Origin: Armatimonadetes bacterium 13_1_40CM_64_14
GTDB taxonomy: Bacteria; Sysuimicrobiota; Sysuimicrobiia; Sysuimicrobiales; Kaftiobacteriaceae
DNA length: 36,092 bases
Direction: 5' to 3'
Assembly: GCA_001917855.1 (NCBI GenBank)
Contig: MNEU01000027.1
Coordinates: 1 to 36,092 of the forward strand
Below are positions 1 to 8,422 of the stretch, piece after piece. The notes under the pieces were generated by a model. The model worked only from the letters and a program-made list of their open reading frames with translations, ran no database searches and was not told the DNA's origin. Within the stretch, counting starts at the first letter, position 1. Each line of letters opens with the position of its first letter. The position numbers and the translations under genes were made by a program.

Positions 1-353
1 GTAGGATCCATGACGGCGGCCCCGCTCACATCCTCGAGCGAGAAGATCTTCCGACGGCGTTCCCGGCGCAGACGGTCCACGAAGGAGTTGTGCATGATGC
101 GGAAGAGCCACCGATCAAACCGCGTCCCGGGTTGAAACCGGTGGAAGGCGCGAAATGCTTCTTCCGCGGCTTGCTGCAAGAGATCCTCGCTATCGGGTGC
201 GTTGCCCGTCAGGTAGTAGGCGAACCGGTACGCGTGCTCCCAGTGGGCGGCGAGGAGCTCGGCGAAGCTCTCCTGCGCGGCCGTACGATCTCCGGCCGAA
301 GCAAAGGTAGTCCCCGGGACTGAGCCCGCAAGGGGCGTTTGAACGCGTTCCAT
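1..353 (-). CDS. ECF-type RNA polymerase sigma factor, N-terminal part (cut by left edge)
   Basis: This frame has no stop before the window edge, so it is missing from the ORF track. Reading from the ATG at 351-353 gives a leader of about 25 residues and then a clear sigma-70 region 2: FAELLAAHWEHAYRFAYYL, DSEDLLQQAAEEAFRAFHRF (core-RNAP-binding helix), and FDRWLFRIMHNSFVDRLRRE, which is the -10 recognition helix, followed by an arginine-rich linker. Region 4 lies beyond position 1. ECF sigma factors redirect RNA polymerase to stress or envelope regulons and often have an adjacent anti-sigma gene; none is visible here. The gene lies 50 bp downstream of a secreted small protein on the same strand, so the two are probably co-transcribed. 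Region 2 is recognisable by eye; the target regulon is unknown. Confidence 0.85.
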   Translation of the reverse strand, partial: MERVQTPLAGSVPGTTFASAGDRTAAQESFAELLAAHWEHAYRFAYYLTGNAPDSEDLLQQAAEEAFRAFHRFQPGTRFDRWLFRIMHNSFVDRLRRERRRKIFSLEDVSGAAVMDP

Positions 354-403
354 GGCATCCTCGGCGGGAAGCGCTGCGCGGTCCCCGCCCACCGATTCAG
401 CGA

Positions 404-793
404 TCACTTCATGATCGTGACGCTGGCTGCCTGGTATGTCAATGCGGGACCACGGCCACTCGTTGTCCCTGTAATCGCGACGGTCTTGCCGATCCTGAGG
501 TCTCGGACGGATGCGCCCTTCCCGGCTTTGAGCACCTTGGTTTTGGCCGTGTGTCTCACCCAGAGTTTGCCGTGCGCCTTGAGCCCGGTCCCGCGCGTAA
601 CCTTCAGCACCTCGACTTGCGCCCAGCCTCTACCGATCTGGAGAATCTTCGCTTCGATCTCGAAGGGCACGCGGGGCGCCTTTGAGGGCGGCGCCGGAGA
701 GGGTGAGAGTGTTTGTGCTGCGACCATCGCCGAGTTCACCAACAGCGCCGCGGCGACGGTGAGTGCGAAACCCACACGGCCCTTCAATGCCAT
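404..793 (-). CDS. Secreted small protein, possible DUF5666/OB-like beta domain
   Basis: A 129-residue ORF opens with a classic signal peptide: MALKGR, then a hydrophobic core FALTVAAALLVNSAMVAA, with likely cleavage after AQ or A. A short Pro/Ser linker follows, then about 90 residues of alternating beta-type sequence (ILQIGRGWAQVEVLKV, GKLWVRHTAKTKVLKAGKGA, IGKTVAITGTTSGRGPALTY). This resembles small secreted beta-barrel proteins of the DUF5666 kind, but I assign no function. It lies directly upstream of the ECF sigma gene on the same strand and may be co-regulated with it. The plus-strand ORF at 339-806 is its shadow; the signal peptide favours the minus strand. Confidence 0.6.
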   Translation of the reverse strand: MALKGRVGFALTVAAALLVNSAMVAAQTLSPSPAPPSKAPRVPFEIEAKILQIGRGWAQVEVLKVTRGTGLKAHGKLWVRHTAKTKVLKAGKGASVRDLRIGKTVAITGTTSGRGPALTYQAASVTIMK

Positions 794-954
794 TCCCCCT
801 CTATAGAGGCTTCGATAGCTAGAACGTTTCAGCCCCCGGGGAAGTTCCTCCGCGGAGGTTCACCCTCCCCTGGATGGCGCCAGACGCTCATCATGATTGG
901 GGTTGTATACTGAGTCGAGAGGTCGATGCGCGTGACAACACCTGGAGGATTGGT

Positions 955-2394
955 GTGACTCGATTCGATCTGCACGCCATGCAGTCGACGCTTCGCGTCG
1001 ACAATCGAACGATTGCATACTACCCCGTACACGCCCTCAGCCCGCACTTGGCGACGCCTCTGGAGAGGCTCCCTGCGACCGTGAAGATCCTGCTGGAGAA
1101 CGTCCTGCGACATGCCGCCGGCGGCTTGTTTTCCGCAGACGATATCGCGACGCTCGCCGCCTGGCAACCAGGGCTGACGCTCCGTCCCGACTTTCCTTGT
1201 CTGCCCTCCCGGGTGCTGCTGCAGGACTTCACCGGCGTACCGGTTGTGGTTGATCTCGCCACTATGCGCGATGCCGTCGCGCAGTTAGGAGGCGATCCGC
1301 GCCGCGTCAACCCCGTGATTCCCGCCGACCTGGTCATTGACCACTCGGTGCAGGTGGACATTTTCGGGATGCCGGGGGCGTTTGGACGCAACGTGGCCTA
1401 CGAGTATCAGCGTAACCGCGAGCGATACCTGCTGCTGCGATGGGCGCAGCAGGCCTTCGCGAACCTGCGCGTGGTGCCTCCGGGCACCGGGATTGTCCAT
1501 CAAGTTAACTTAGAGTACCTGGCTCAGGTGGTGTCGGTCCAGACGGCGGCTGGGCTGGAACTCGCCTATCCCGACACGCTTGTCGGGACCGACTCGCACA
1601 CCACGATGGTGAACGGGATGGGTGTGTTGGGGTGGGGCGTCGGGGGAATCGAGGCGGAAGCCGTGCTGTTGGGTGAGCCGACCTATCTTACAGTGCCCGA
1701 GGTGGTCGGGGTCCGCCTGACCGGCCGTCTGCGGGAAGGGGTGACGGCCACTGATCTGGTGCTGACCGTTACCCAGCTGCTGCGCACCATCGGGGTGGTG
1801 GCGAAGTTCGTCGAGTTTTACGGGCCGAGCGTGCAGGCTCTGGCCCTCCCGGACCGGGCGACGATTGCCAACATGGCCCCAGAATACGGGGCGACAGCCG
1901 CCCTCTTTCCGATTGACACGGAGACTCTGACTTACCTGCGTCTCACCGGCCGGCCTGAAGCCCACGTGCGCGTCGTGGAAGCGTACGCGCGGGCGCAAGG
2001 GCTGTTTCACACGCCGACCGAGATGGAGCCCGTGTTTGATCAGGTCGCGGAGCTGGACCTGTCTACGGTGGAGACGAGTCTTGCCGGACCGCGACGGCCG
2101 CAGGATCGCGTGCCGCTGCCCCAGACGTCCCGGAGCTTCCGGGCTGCATTTGCCGAGCAGCTCACGCCGTCGGCAGGCAAGACCGCGACGGCTACCGCCG
2201 TAGCCGAACGGCCCCCTGTCGTGCAGGTCCAGATCGATGGTCAAGCAGCCACGCTCACGCATGGCGCGGTCGCGATCGCGGCGATCACCAGTTGCACCAA
2301 CACCAGCAATCCTGAGGTGATGGTCGCGGCGGGGTCCAGGATCGGCAGTGGTGACATCCTATCTGGAGCGTGCTGGCCTCACGCCCTACCTTGA
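955..2394 (+). pseudogene. acnA: Aconitate hydratase, N-terminal part of a broken gene
   Basis: Aconitase A interconverts citrate and isocitrate in the TCA cycle using a [4Fe-4S] cluster. The best start is GTG 955: GGAGG at 944-948 sits 6 nt upstream, and MTRFDLHAMQSTLRV matches the family start; the longer ATG 874 lacks this. A TATACT -10-like element lies at 906-911. Family blocks follow in order: LPATVKILLENVLRH, VNLEYLAQVV, GTDSHTTMVNGMGVLGWGVGGIEAE and the first cluster ligand in SCTNTSNP. After VMVAAG (codon 460, about 2334) the frame leaves the family sequence (SRIGSGDILSGACW) and stops at 2394. The C-terminal part continues in another frame from about 2336. Known AcnA proteins have about 22 more residues between AAG and PGS, so roughly 65 nt (modulo 3) are missing. 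Confidence 0.85.
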
Positions 2395-3610
2395 CGCACT
2401 GGGATTTCAGCTCGTCGGGTACGGGTGCACGACCTGCATAGGCAACAGCGGCCCCCTGCCGCAGCCGATCGCCGACGCGATTCAACAGCACGACTTGGTG
2501 GTAGTCGCCGTGCTCAGCGGGAATCGCAACTTCGATGGCCGCATCCACCCCTTGGTGCGCGGTAGCTATCTGGCCTCCCCGCCACTGGTGGTCGCATTCG
2601 CCCTGGCGGGCACCGTGGAGATCGACCTCCTCACCCAGCCGCTCGGACGGGACCGGCAAGGCCGCTCCGTGTATTTGAAAGATCTGTGGCCGAGTGCTGC
2701 AGAGGTGCACGCGGTGGTGCGCCAGGCGGTGTCCCCGGAGTTGTTCACGACCCGCTACCGGGATGTCTTCACGGGAGACGAGATGTGGCAGACGCTGGCC
2801 GTGGGCGCCGGCGAGCGGTACGGCTGGGAGGATGCTTCCACCTACGTCCGCCAGGCGCCGTTCTTTGCGGGCCTGTCGCCGCAGCCTCCACCCATCCTCG
2901 ACATCCGTGGGGCTCGGGTGCTGGTGTGGGTGGGCGATTCAGTGACGACCGATCACATCTCGCCCGCGGGAGCGATTCCGTCTGACAGCCCGGCTGGCCG
3001 CTACCTCATTGAACACGGCGTGAAGCTCGCCGACTTCAACACGTACGGTTCGCGCCGGGGGAACCATGAGGTGATGATGCGCGGGACATTCGCCAACATC
3101 CGGCTGCGGAACCGGTTAGGTGGCGGCCGGGAGGGTGGGTGGACAACGCACTATCCGTCTCAAGAGCTGATCACGATCTACGATGCTGCGCTGCGCTACC
3201 AACAGGAGGGCGCGCCGCTGGTGGTCCTCGCGGGCAAGGAGTACGGGTCGGGGAGTTCACGGGACTGGGCGGCCAAGGGACCTCTGCTCCTGGGGGTACG
3301 CGCGGTGCTAGCAGAGAGCTTTGAACGCATCCACCGTAGCAACCTGGTCGGGATGGGGATCCTCCCGCTTCAGTTTGCACCGGGGACCACGCCTGCTGCT
3401 CTTGGACTGGATGGCAGCGAGGTGCTTGGGATCACGGGGATCGCTGACCTGAGGCCCGGACAGGTGCTGACCGTGTCCGCGCGCCGCAATGGGAGCACCA
3501 AGACGTTTCAAGCGACCGTGCGGGCGGATACCCCAATCGAGGTGGAGTACTATCGGCACGGCGGGATCCTGCCGTATGTCGCGAGGAAGCTGGCCAAGGC
3601 GAAGGGATGA
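2348..3610 (+). pseudogene. acnA: Aconitate hydratase, C-terminal part of a broken gene
   Basis: This is the remainder of the aconitase in the second frame. Family similarity extends upstream of the formal GTG at 2348: reading the frame back gives GPGSAVVTSYLERAGLTPYL, where APGS-x-VVT-x-YLERAGLTPYL is the family sequence. The other two [4Fe-4S] cysteines lie in GYGCTTCIGNSGPLP. The swivel domain follows, with WVGDSVTTDHISPAGAI, FNTYGSRRGNHEVMMRGTFANIRLRN and KEYGSGSSRDWAAKGP. No ribosome-binding site precedes 2348, so this part is unlikely to be translated alone. Summing both halves and restoring the gap gives about 906 residues, the usual AcnA length. So this is one ancestral gene broken at 2334-2336, either a real deletion or an assembly fault. 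Confidence 0.85.
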
Positions 3611-3746
3611 GGGTCATGATTCATCCCGCGTTGGTCTGGTAACCCGTCGCATGCCACAGTAGCCGTAAGCAAAGCACCGGTTCACACAACCCGCGATCAC
3701 CGACGCCTCCGCCCTGATGCGTCATGAGGCTGGTGGTAGGAGCGTG

Positions 3747-3899
3747 CTATTTGGGCTTCGAGGTGGAGCCGTAATATGTGAGGGCTGCGATCACGATTCC
3801 GAAGATGACGTTACTCCACTTCAAGGTGCTACCGAACAAGAAGAATGGAGATAATGCTACCCACACACCTGCGATAAGAGTGACCCAGTATGCGGTCAT
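3747..3899 (-). CDS. 50-residue membrane protein, SPW-repeat-like
   Basis: This ORF is too short for the track. ATG at 3897-3899 to TAG at 3747-3749 encodes 50 residues with two hydrophobic segments, WVTLIAGVWVALSPFFLF and WSNVIFGIVIAALTYYG, separated by a short polar turn with a Trp. The pattern W-x3-AG-x-W-x3-SPF...W-N-x-I-x-G resembles small two-TM proteins of the SPW-repeat type. A TAGGAGGCG Shine-Dalgarno lies about 10 nt upstream of the ATG on the minus strand, which supports translation. It lies downstream of the MFS gene on the same strand, about 150 bp away. Function unknown; the membrane location is an inference from hydrophobicity. Confidence 0.65.
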   Translation of the reverse strand: MTAYWVTLIAGVWVALSPFFLFGSTLKWSNVIFGIVIAALTYYGSTSKPK

Positions 3900-4052
3900 T
3901 CGATGAACGCCTCCTAGACTGTCTTTTTCACCACGGCGCGACCACGTCGACTATGTCATGCGTGCCCCTCTACCGTTGCGATCTTGCATCGATCTCGGTC
4001 CAATTCCTGACTCCTTCAGCTGGTTGCGTGGGCTGCCATGGGTTGGACCGTG

Positions 4053-5189
4053 TCACGATTTGCCGAGAACAATGAGCACTGCGAGTGCGGCGGCGCAGCC
4101 CAAGACGCCCCCGAAGTAGAAGGGTACCGCTGGGCCAAACGACGTCCACATCCACCCCGCCAGCAGCGAGGCCGGCAGGAGCCCGATGCCGACGAGCGTG
4201 GCATGAAACCCGATGGCCGTCGCGCGAATGGACGTCGGTGCCAAATCTGCCACCAGCGCCTTCTCCACACCGTCAAACACCCCCATGTACAGCCCGTACA
4301 CGGGGAACAACAGCCACAGTGATCCCGGGCTGGACGCAAGCCCAAAGCCCAGGTACACCAAACCGTAGAGCGCGTACCCTGCGACTAGCAATGTGCGACG
4401 GCCCACCCAATCGGACAGTCGCCCCGCGGGATAGGCCACTACCGCGTAGGTGATGTTAAAGACGAGGTACAACACGAGCACTGCGGCCGTCGCCACACCG
4501 AGATTCTGTGCGCGCAGCAACAGAAACTGGTTCGATGAGTTGCCCAAGGTGAAGAGGAAGACGACGAGCATGTAGGCGCGCAACTTCGCTGGCAGGACCG
4601 ACCAGCGCAGCACAGGGGCGTGCGTGCCGACGCGATGGGAGCGCACATCCCGCGCGAAGAACAGGACCCCGACACCGAGAGCGGCGGGGATCAGGGACCA
4701 CAAGAAGATCGCCCGGAGGTTCGCCGCTCCTGAGCGAAGCAGAACGATCGCTACAACGACACCCAGAGTTGCGCCCAGGGAGTCCATCGCGCGGTGCAAT
4801 CCGTAGGCGCGGCCCCGACGCGCCGGATCTGCGGAGTCGGCAATGAGTGCGTCGCGGGGCGCCGTGCGCACGCCCTTGCCAAAGCGATCCACGAACCGTC
4901 CTGCGAGCACGGTCGGCCACGCCTCAGCCACGACCAGAAACACCTTCCCAAGAGTCGATGCAGCGTACCCTGCGATGGCCAAGGGTTTGCGTCGGCCCAG
5001 ACGGTCGGAGATGTACCCGGAGAATACGCGCAGGAGGCTGGCGACACTTTCGGCGATGCCCTCAATGAACCCGAGGATGGCTGGCGACGCCCCCAGCGTC
5101 TGGGTGAGGAACATCGGCAGGAGCGGGTAGACCATCTCGGTACTGATGTCGGTCAAGAGGCTGGCGAGGCCGAGAATGATGATGTTCAT
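4053..5189 (-). CDS. MFS transporter
   Basis: A 378-residue polytopic membrane protein with the major facilitator layout. The N-terminus (IIILGLASLLTDISTEMVYPLLPMFLTQTLG) is typical of MFS drug or metal efflux members. The loop 2-3 signature is GYISDRLGRRKPLAIAGY, and a weaker mirror copy in the second half is AGRLSDWVGRRTLLVAGY. RFVDRFGKGVRTAPRDALIAD and GLHRAMDSLGATLGV are conserved in a subgroup annotated as nickel or drug resistance transporters. The substrate cannot be read from the sequence. No strong Shine-Dalgarno is visible before ATG 5189, but no alternative in-frame start lies between it and the upstream stop. Neighbours give no pathway clue. Confidence 0.85.
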   Translation of the reverse strand: MNIIILGLASLLTDISTEMVYPLLPMFLTQTLGASPAILGFIEGIAESVASLLRVFSGYISDRLGRRKPLAIAGYAASTLGKVFLVVAEAWPTVLAGRFVDRFGKGVRTAPRDALIADSADPARRGRAYGLHRAMDSLGATLGVVVAIVLLRSGAANLRAIFLWSLIPAALGVGVLFFARDVRSHRVGTHAPVLRWSVLPAKLRAYMLVVFLFTLGNSSNQFLLLRAQNLGVATAAVLVLYLVFNITYAVVAYPAGRLSDWVGRRTLLVAGYALYGLVYLGFGLASSPGSLWLLFPVYGLYMGVFDGVEKALVADLAPTSIRATAIGFHATLVGIGLLPASLLAGWMWTSFGPAVPFYFGGVLGCAAALAVLIVLGKS

Positions 5190-5376
5190 CGGCCCGCATT
5201 GTTCTCGAAGGTGTCAGGAGTTCCTCTGAACGCTCGGGGTCCCGAACGCGGAAACGAGCGACCGCCTACGACCGTTGCAGGTGGACTGCGAGCCCGCCGC
5301 CCACGGAAGTCCACCTCCTCATGCCGTGCGTCCACTCACTCCAGATGTGGATGCTTTTGGCACGCCCGGCGCAGCC

Positions 5377-5688
5377 CTAGGGTGTTGCAGGCGCATATCC
5401 GGACAGCCGGGCGAGTTCGTCGAGAGTGAGCACACCCTCGTAGCGCTGTCCTTGGATCTCCCAGGTCGGATATGCTCTCACACCTGCCGCAGCGCAGACC
5501 TGGGGTCGGCCTGCGGGAGACCGGGGATCACATTCGATATAGGGAAGGAGGGCCGCTGCCTGTCCGAACATCGCCTTCTGGTCCGCGCAGTGCGGACACC
5601 AGTAGGCTCCGTAAAACCTTTGCTCCCGAAGCAGAGAGGTGCTTGGCGAGGCCGGTTGCGTAGTCATTAGCGGCCACCTGCGGTGCAA
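5377..5688 (-). pseudogene. Thioredoxin-like C-terminal domain of the split VKOR fusion
   Basis: The meaningful part begins at about 5615 with FYGAYWCPHCADQKAMFGQA. WCPHC is the redox CxxC of the DsbA/thioredoxin-like domain that follows VKOR in natural fusions. Two more cysteines (ECDPRSP, QVCAAAGV) and the cis-proline-type motif VRAYPTWEIQGQRYEG follow, and the protein ends at the TAG at 5377-5379. The residues upstream of this in the ORF (MHRRWPLMTTQP...) are out-of-frame sequence from the VKOR part, so this is not an independent gene. In the intact protein the VKOR domain would be re-oxidised by quinone and draw electrons from this domain. Confidence 0.75.
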
Positions 5689-6217
5689 ACGCGCCGTATC
5701 CGAGGAGCAGGAAGCCCATAGCGGCTAGCGCGGCCACGGCCATCCATCCCCAGGTTGCCCCAGGTGGGTGCTGGGGCCGTCGGACGACAAGATAGATGAA
5801 GATCCCGAAGCTGAGAAAGGCCGAAAGTACGCACAAACTGCAGGTCGCGCGGATTGCGGTTTGCTGTACCGCGGTGAAGATCATTGATGCGCCTACCCCT
5901 GTGGCGGCGACGGGTAGGGCGAGGGCCCAACGGCGTTCGCTGCGGAGACGACGAAGGCCGAGGACGAGCAGCACAGCATAATAGGCCAGGCCGAGTAGGG
6001 CGACCGGGATCCCAAACGCGACCGCGTAGCGGCTCGACTGCACAACATCGCAGCCGGTCCCCAACGGGCAGTACGGCGAAGTTTGGACGGCCTTGGTGGC
6101 AAGTAGGTAGGCGCTCACGACGCCTCCCACCACTGCTGGGACCGCTACCCACAGGTCTCTGCCGGGTGGATGTCCGGATGTGACCGGACGGAGGTTCCGT
6201 GCGGGCTTGGACGTCAC
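5528..6217 (-). CDS. Vitamin K epoxide reductase (VKOR) domain, front of a frameshifted VKOR-thioredoxin fusion
   Basis: Bacterial VKOR homologues re-oxidise periplasmic disulfide-forming partners and pass electrons to quinone. The start is GTG 6217. Four or five membrane helices are visible. The loop cysteine pair is in YCPLGTGCDVV, and the membrane CxxC active site is in TCSLCVLSAFLSF. After the last helix (MGFLLLGYGAF) the linker NDYATGLAKHLSASGAK leads toward a thioredoxin domain, but the frame then changes to a nonsense tail (VLRSLLVSALRGPEG). The thioredoxin domain continues in a neighbouring frame. On the minus strand the slip point reads AAAGGTTTTACGG; removing one T (or one G) restores AK-(V/F)-YGAYWCPHC. 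The break at about 5613-5620 may be a homopolymer sequencing error or a real +1 mutation. Confidence 0.8.
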   Translation of the reverse strand: MTSKPARNLRPVTSGHPPGRDLWVAVPAVVGGVVSAYLLATKAVQTSPYCPLGTGCDVVQSSRYAVAFGIPVALLGLAYYAVLLVLGLRRLRSERRWALALPVAATGVGASMIFTAVQQTAIRATCSLCVLSAFLSFGIFIYLVVRRPQHPPGATWGWMAVAALAAMGFLLLGYGAFAPQVAANDYATGLAKHLSASGAKVLRSLLVSALRGPEGDVRTGSGPPSLYRM

Positions 6218-6317
6218 AGTATTTCATCTTAGCATTCCGCAAATGACCTCGGGCCCTCCGGCCCCCAGAGCAGTAGTCAACAGTAGGGTTCGCCCCTAGA
6301 GTAGTACCCGAGACCCC

Positions 6318-7289
6318 ATGCCCCGACTTGGCGTGCTCACTAGCGGAGGCGATGCCCCCGGCATGAACGCCGCGATTCGCGCGGTCGTGCGAACAGCCAC
6401 GTCCTACGGGTGGGAGGTTCTAGGCATCCGTCATGGGTATGCCGGTCTGATCGCGAATGACGTGGTGGTGCTGACGGCCCGCGACGTGGGGGGCATTATT
6501 CAACTCGGGGGGACCTTGCTCAACTCCGCTCGGTGTCCGGAGTTCCACGACGAGCCCGTCCGCCGCCGGGCGGTCGACACTGTGAGGCGCCACCAGCTGG
6601 ATGGGGTCGTCATTATCGGCGGCAATGGATCGCAACGCGGTGCCTATGATCTGGCCCAGTCCGGGGTGCCCGTGGTGGGCGTGGCGTCCACCATCGACAA
6701 CGACGTGTTCGGGACTGATCAGAGCATCGGGGTGGATACCGCTTTAAACATTGCGCTCGAGGCGGTGGACCGTCTGAAGACCACCGCCTCGGCGTTGCAG
6801 CGCGCCTTCTTGGTAGAAGTCATGGGGCGACACTGCGGCTACCTGGCGTTGATGACGGCGATTGCGGGCGGGGCCGATGCGGTCGTCATCCCCGAGATGG
6901 AAACCGACCCCGAGCAACTCATCGCAGACCTGCAGGCGGCCGCAGATCGCGGCAAGGCCCACGCCATGGTGGTCGTCGCCGAAGGCGCGCGGTACAATGC
7001 GGAACAGTTGATCGACTATTTTCACGCCCGACGGGACCGGCTAGGGTATGAGATTCGCGCCACGATCCTCGGCCACGTCCAACGCGGCGGCGCCCCGACG
7101 GCATTCGATCGGCTACTCGCGACGCGACTGGGCGCGGCGGCGGTGAACGAAATCATGGCCGGCCACGCGGCGGTCATGGTGGGAGTGCGACAGGGGGAAA
7201 TTGCCGCCACACCGCTGGACGAGGTCGTCAGGAATGTCAAGACGCTAGACTTGCGGTTGCTCGATCTCGCCCGACGGCTGGCTACATAG
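6318..7289 (+). CDS. pfkA: 6-phosphofructokinase, PfkA family, with atypical nucleotide site
   Basis: This enzyme phosphorylates fructose 6-phosphate in glycolysis. At 323 residues it has standard bacterial PfkA length. Motifs: TSGGDAPGMNAAIRAVV (phosphate loop), GGTLLNSAR, STIDNDVFGTDQSIG with the catalytic Asp127, VEVMGRHCGYLAL, IPEMETD, and GHVQRGGAPTAFDR. By direct alignment with Escherichia coli PfkA (literature numbering) position 103 is Asn (IIGGNGSQ) instead of the Mg-binding Asp. Position 104 keeps the Gly typical of ATP enzymes, and position 124 is Ser rather than Gly (ATP type) or Lys (PPi type). Phosphoryl donor is therefore probably ATP but should not be taken for granted. No clear Shine-Dalgarno is seen before ATG 6318. 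It stands divergent from the VKOR gene and just upstream of the TnpB remnant. Confidence 0.92.
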   Translation: MPRLGVLTSGGDAPGMNAAIRAVVRTATSYGWEVLGIRHGYAGLIANDVVVLTARDVGGIIQLGGTLLNSARCPEFHDEPVRRRAVDTVRRHQLDGVVIIGGNGSQRGAYDLAQSGVPVVGVASTIDNDVFGTDQSIGVDTALNIALEAVDRLKTTASALQRAFLVEVMGRHCGYLALMTAIAGGADAVVIPEMETDPEQLIADLQAAADRGKAHAMVVVAEGARYNAEQLIDYFHARRDRLGYEIRATILGHVQRGGAPTAFDRLLATRLGAAAVNEIMAGHAAVMVGVRQGEIAATPLDEVVRNVKTLDLRLLDLARRLAT

Positions 7290-7373
7290 CAGGATGCGAG
7301 ACCGCGTCGTCGCTCTCGCCGGACGCCGCCCGAAAAACATAGGACTTACGATCTTGGTGGATTCTTAGGGCGA

Positions 7374-8403
7374 TTATCCCCTCGACGTAGGACGGGGACT
7401 TGTCGCTGCCCTTGCGGACGCGACCATCGGCGCATCGCCACGCGCCCAGGCACGAATGTTCCGTGCCGCGATGACGTCGGCCGGCCCAGCGTACATGACC
7501 ACAGACTGGGCAGGTACGACTCGTGTTGGCTGGATCCACGAAGACGACCGGCACCCCGGCTAGAGCAGCCTTGTAGACAATGAACTGCCGCAGTTGTCCG
7601 AACGCCCAGTTATGCAGTCGGGCCCGCTGGCGGCGCCTGGCCTTTATCCTGTCGCGGATGCCCTGAAGGTCTTCCAGAGCAATGCCGCAGCAGAGCCGTT
7701 GCGCCTTGGCCACCACGCGCTTGGCGATCCCGTGGTTGACATCCCGCTGGTATCGCCGCTGGCGTCCGGACAGTACTCTGAGTTTCCGGCGGGCCGCCCG
7801 CGTGCCCCGCTTCTGCAGGCGCTGCCGCCGGTGGACGTAGATCCGCTGTTTTTCTTCGACCGCCTGACCGCTGTAGGCCTCCCCCGCGCTGTCCGTGAGC
7901 AGGTTCACCGTCCCGAGGTCGCAGCCTAGGTACTCTCGTACGGAGGCGGGAGCCGGGACGTCCACCTCCACCACCTGATGCAGGATAAACTTGCCCCGCC
8001 GATAGCACAGCACCGCCTGATGGCGACTAGACAACTGTAACTGCGGGCGCGCGGTAAACGGGATCCGAAAACCGTATAATGACACCGTGCCGTCGCGCTT
8101 GTACTGATGCTTGTATACAGGGATCGCCCCGCGCCGCCGAAAGGTAGCCTGGTGCTGTCGGCGTTGTTTGTTGCGGTACGCGGAGGCAACCTTGCGGATG
8201 ACCACCACGGTTGCGGCCGCAGGCAACTGAAACCGCTCCCGTACCTCCCGATAGGCGCGGCGCTGAAGGGGCAACCAGTGCCAGAGGCGTTCTCTGAATG
8301 CCACGCCGGACAGCCAGTTCGCCGCTTTGTTGAACCGCTCAAGCCACGCGAGCAGCTGGGCGGGGTCAGCCGGGTCGAGTCGGACGGTCTTCGCACTTTT
8401 CAT
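7374..8403 (-). pseudogene. tnpB: TnpB/OrfB-type transposon nuclease (IS200/IS605 group), decayed
   Basis: The family start is ATG 8401-8403 (MKSAKTVRLDPADPAQLLAW), not the TTG used in the track. RuvC-like motifs are present: LGCDLGTVNLLTDSAG (first Asp), IALEDLQGIRDRI (Glu), and the zinc half-site SRTCPVCGHVRWAG. The annotated frame then becomes nonsense (GTEHSCLGAWRCADG) and runs to 7282. In another frame the true tail appears: PADVIAARNIRAWARG, with the third catalytic Asp, ending at a TAA at 7374-7376. Relatives have about 17 more residues, including the second CxxC, between CGH and AD. So about 50 nt plus the reading frame were lost near 7478-7488, and the RuvC-III/zinc part cannot be made in one frame. 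No TnpA (Y1 transposase) is nearby and I could not place the element ends. Confidence 0.8.
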
Positions 8404-8422
8404 CAGTATATCATCAGTATAT
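8401..8422. repeat. Perfect 11-bp tandem duplication over the tnpB start
   Basis: CATCAGTATAT occurs twice without spacing. On the minus strand the SD-like AGGAAGG sits 9 nt from the first ATG, which opens a three-codon frame (M-I-Y-stop). Its TGA overlaps the second ATG, the real tnpB start, as TGATG. The duplication thus created, or the element carries, a minimal upstream ORF. Confidence 0.85.

Noticed and set aside
339-806. 155-residue plus ORF
   Set aside because: Shadow of the minus-strand ORF with a clear signal peptide; no SD or family resemblance.
7282-7373. Extension of the TnpB ORF to 7282, overlapping pfkA
   Set aside because: The tail is out-of-frame sequence after a deletion; the family C-terminus lies in another frame and stops at 7374.
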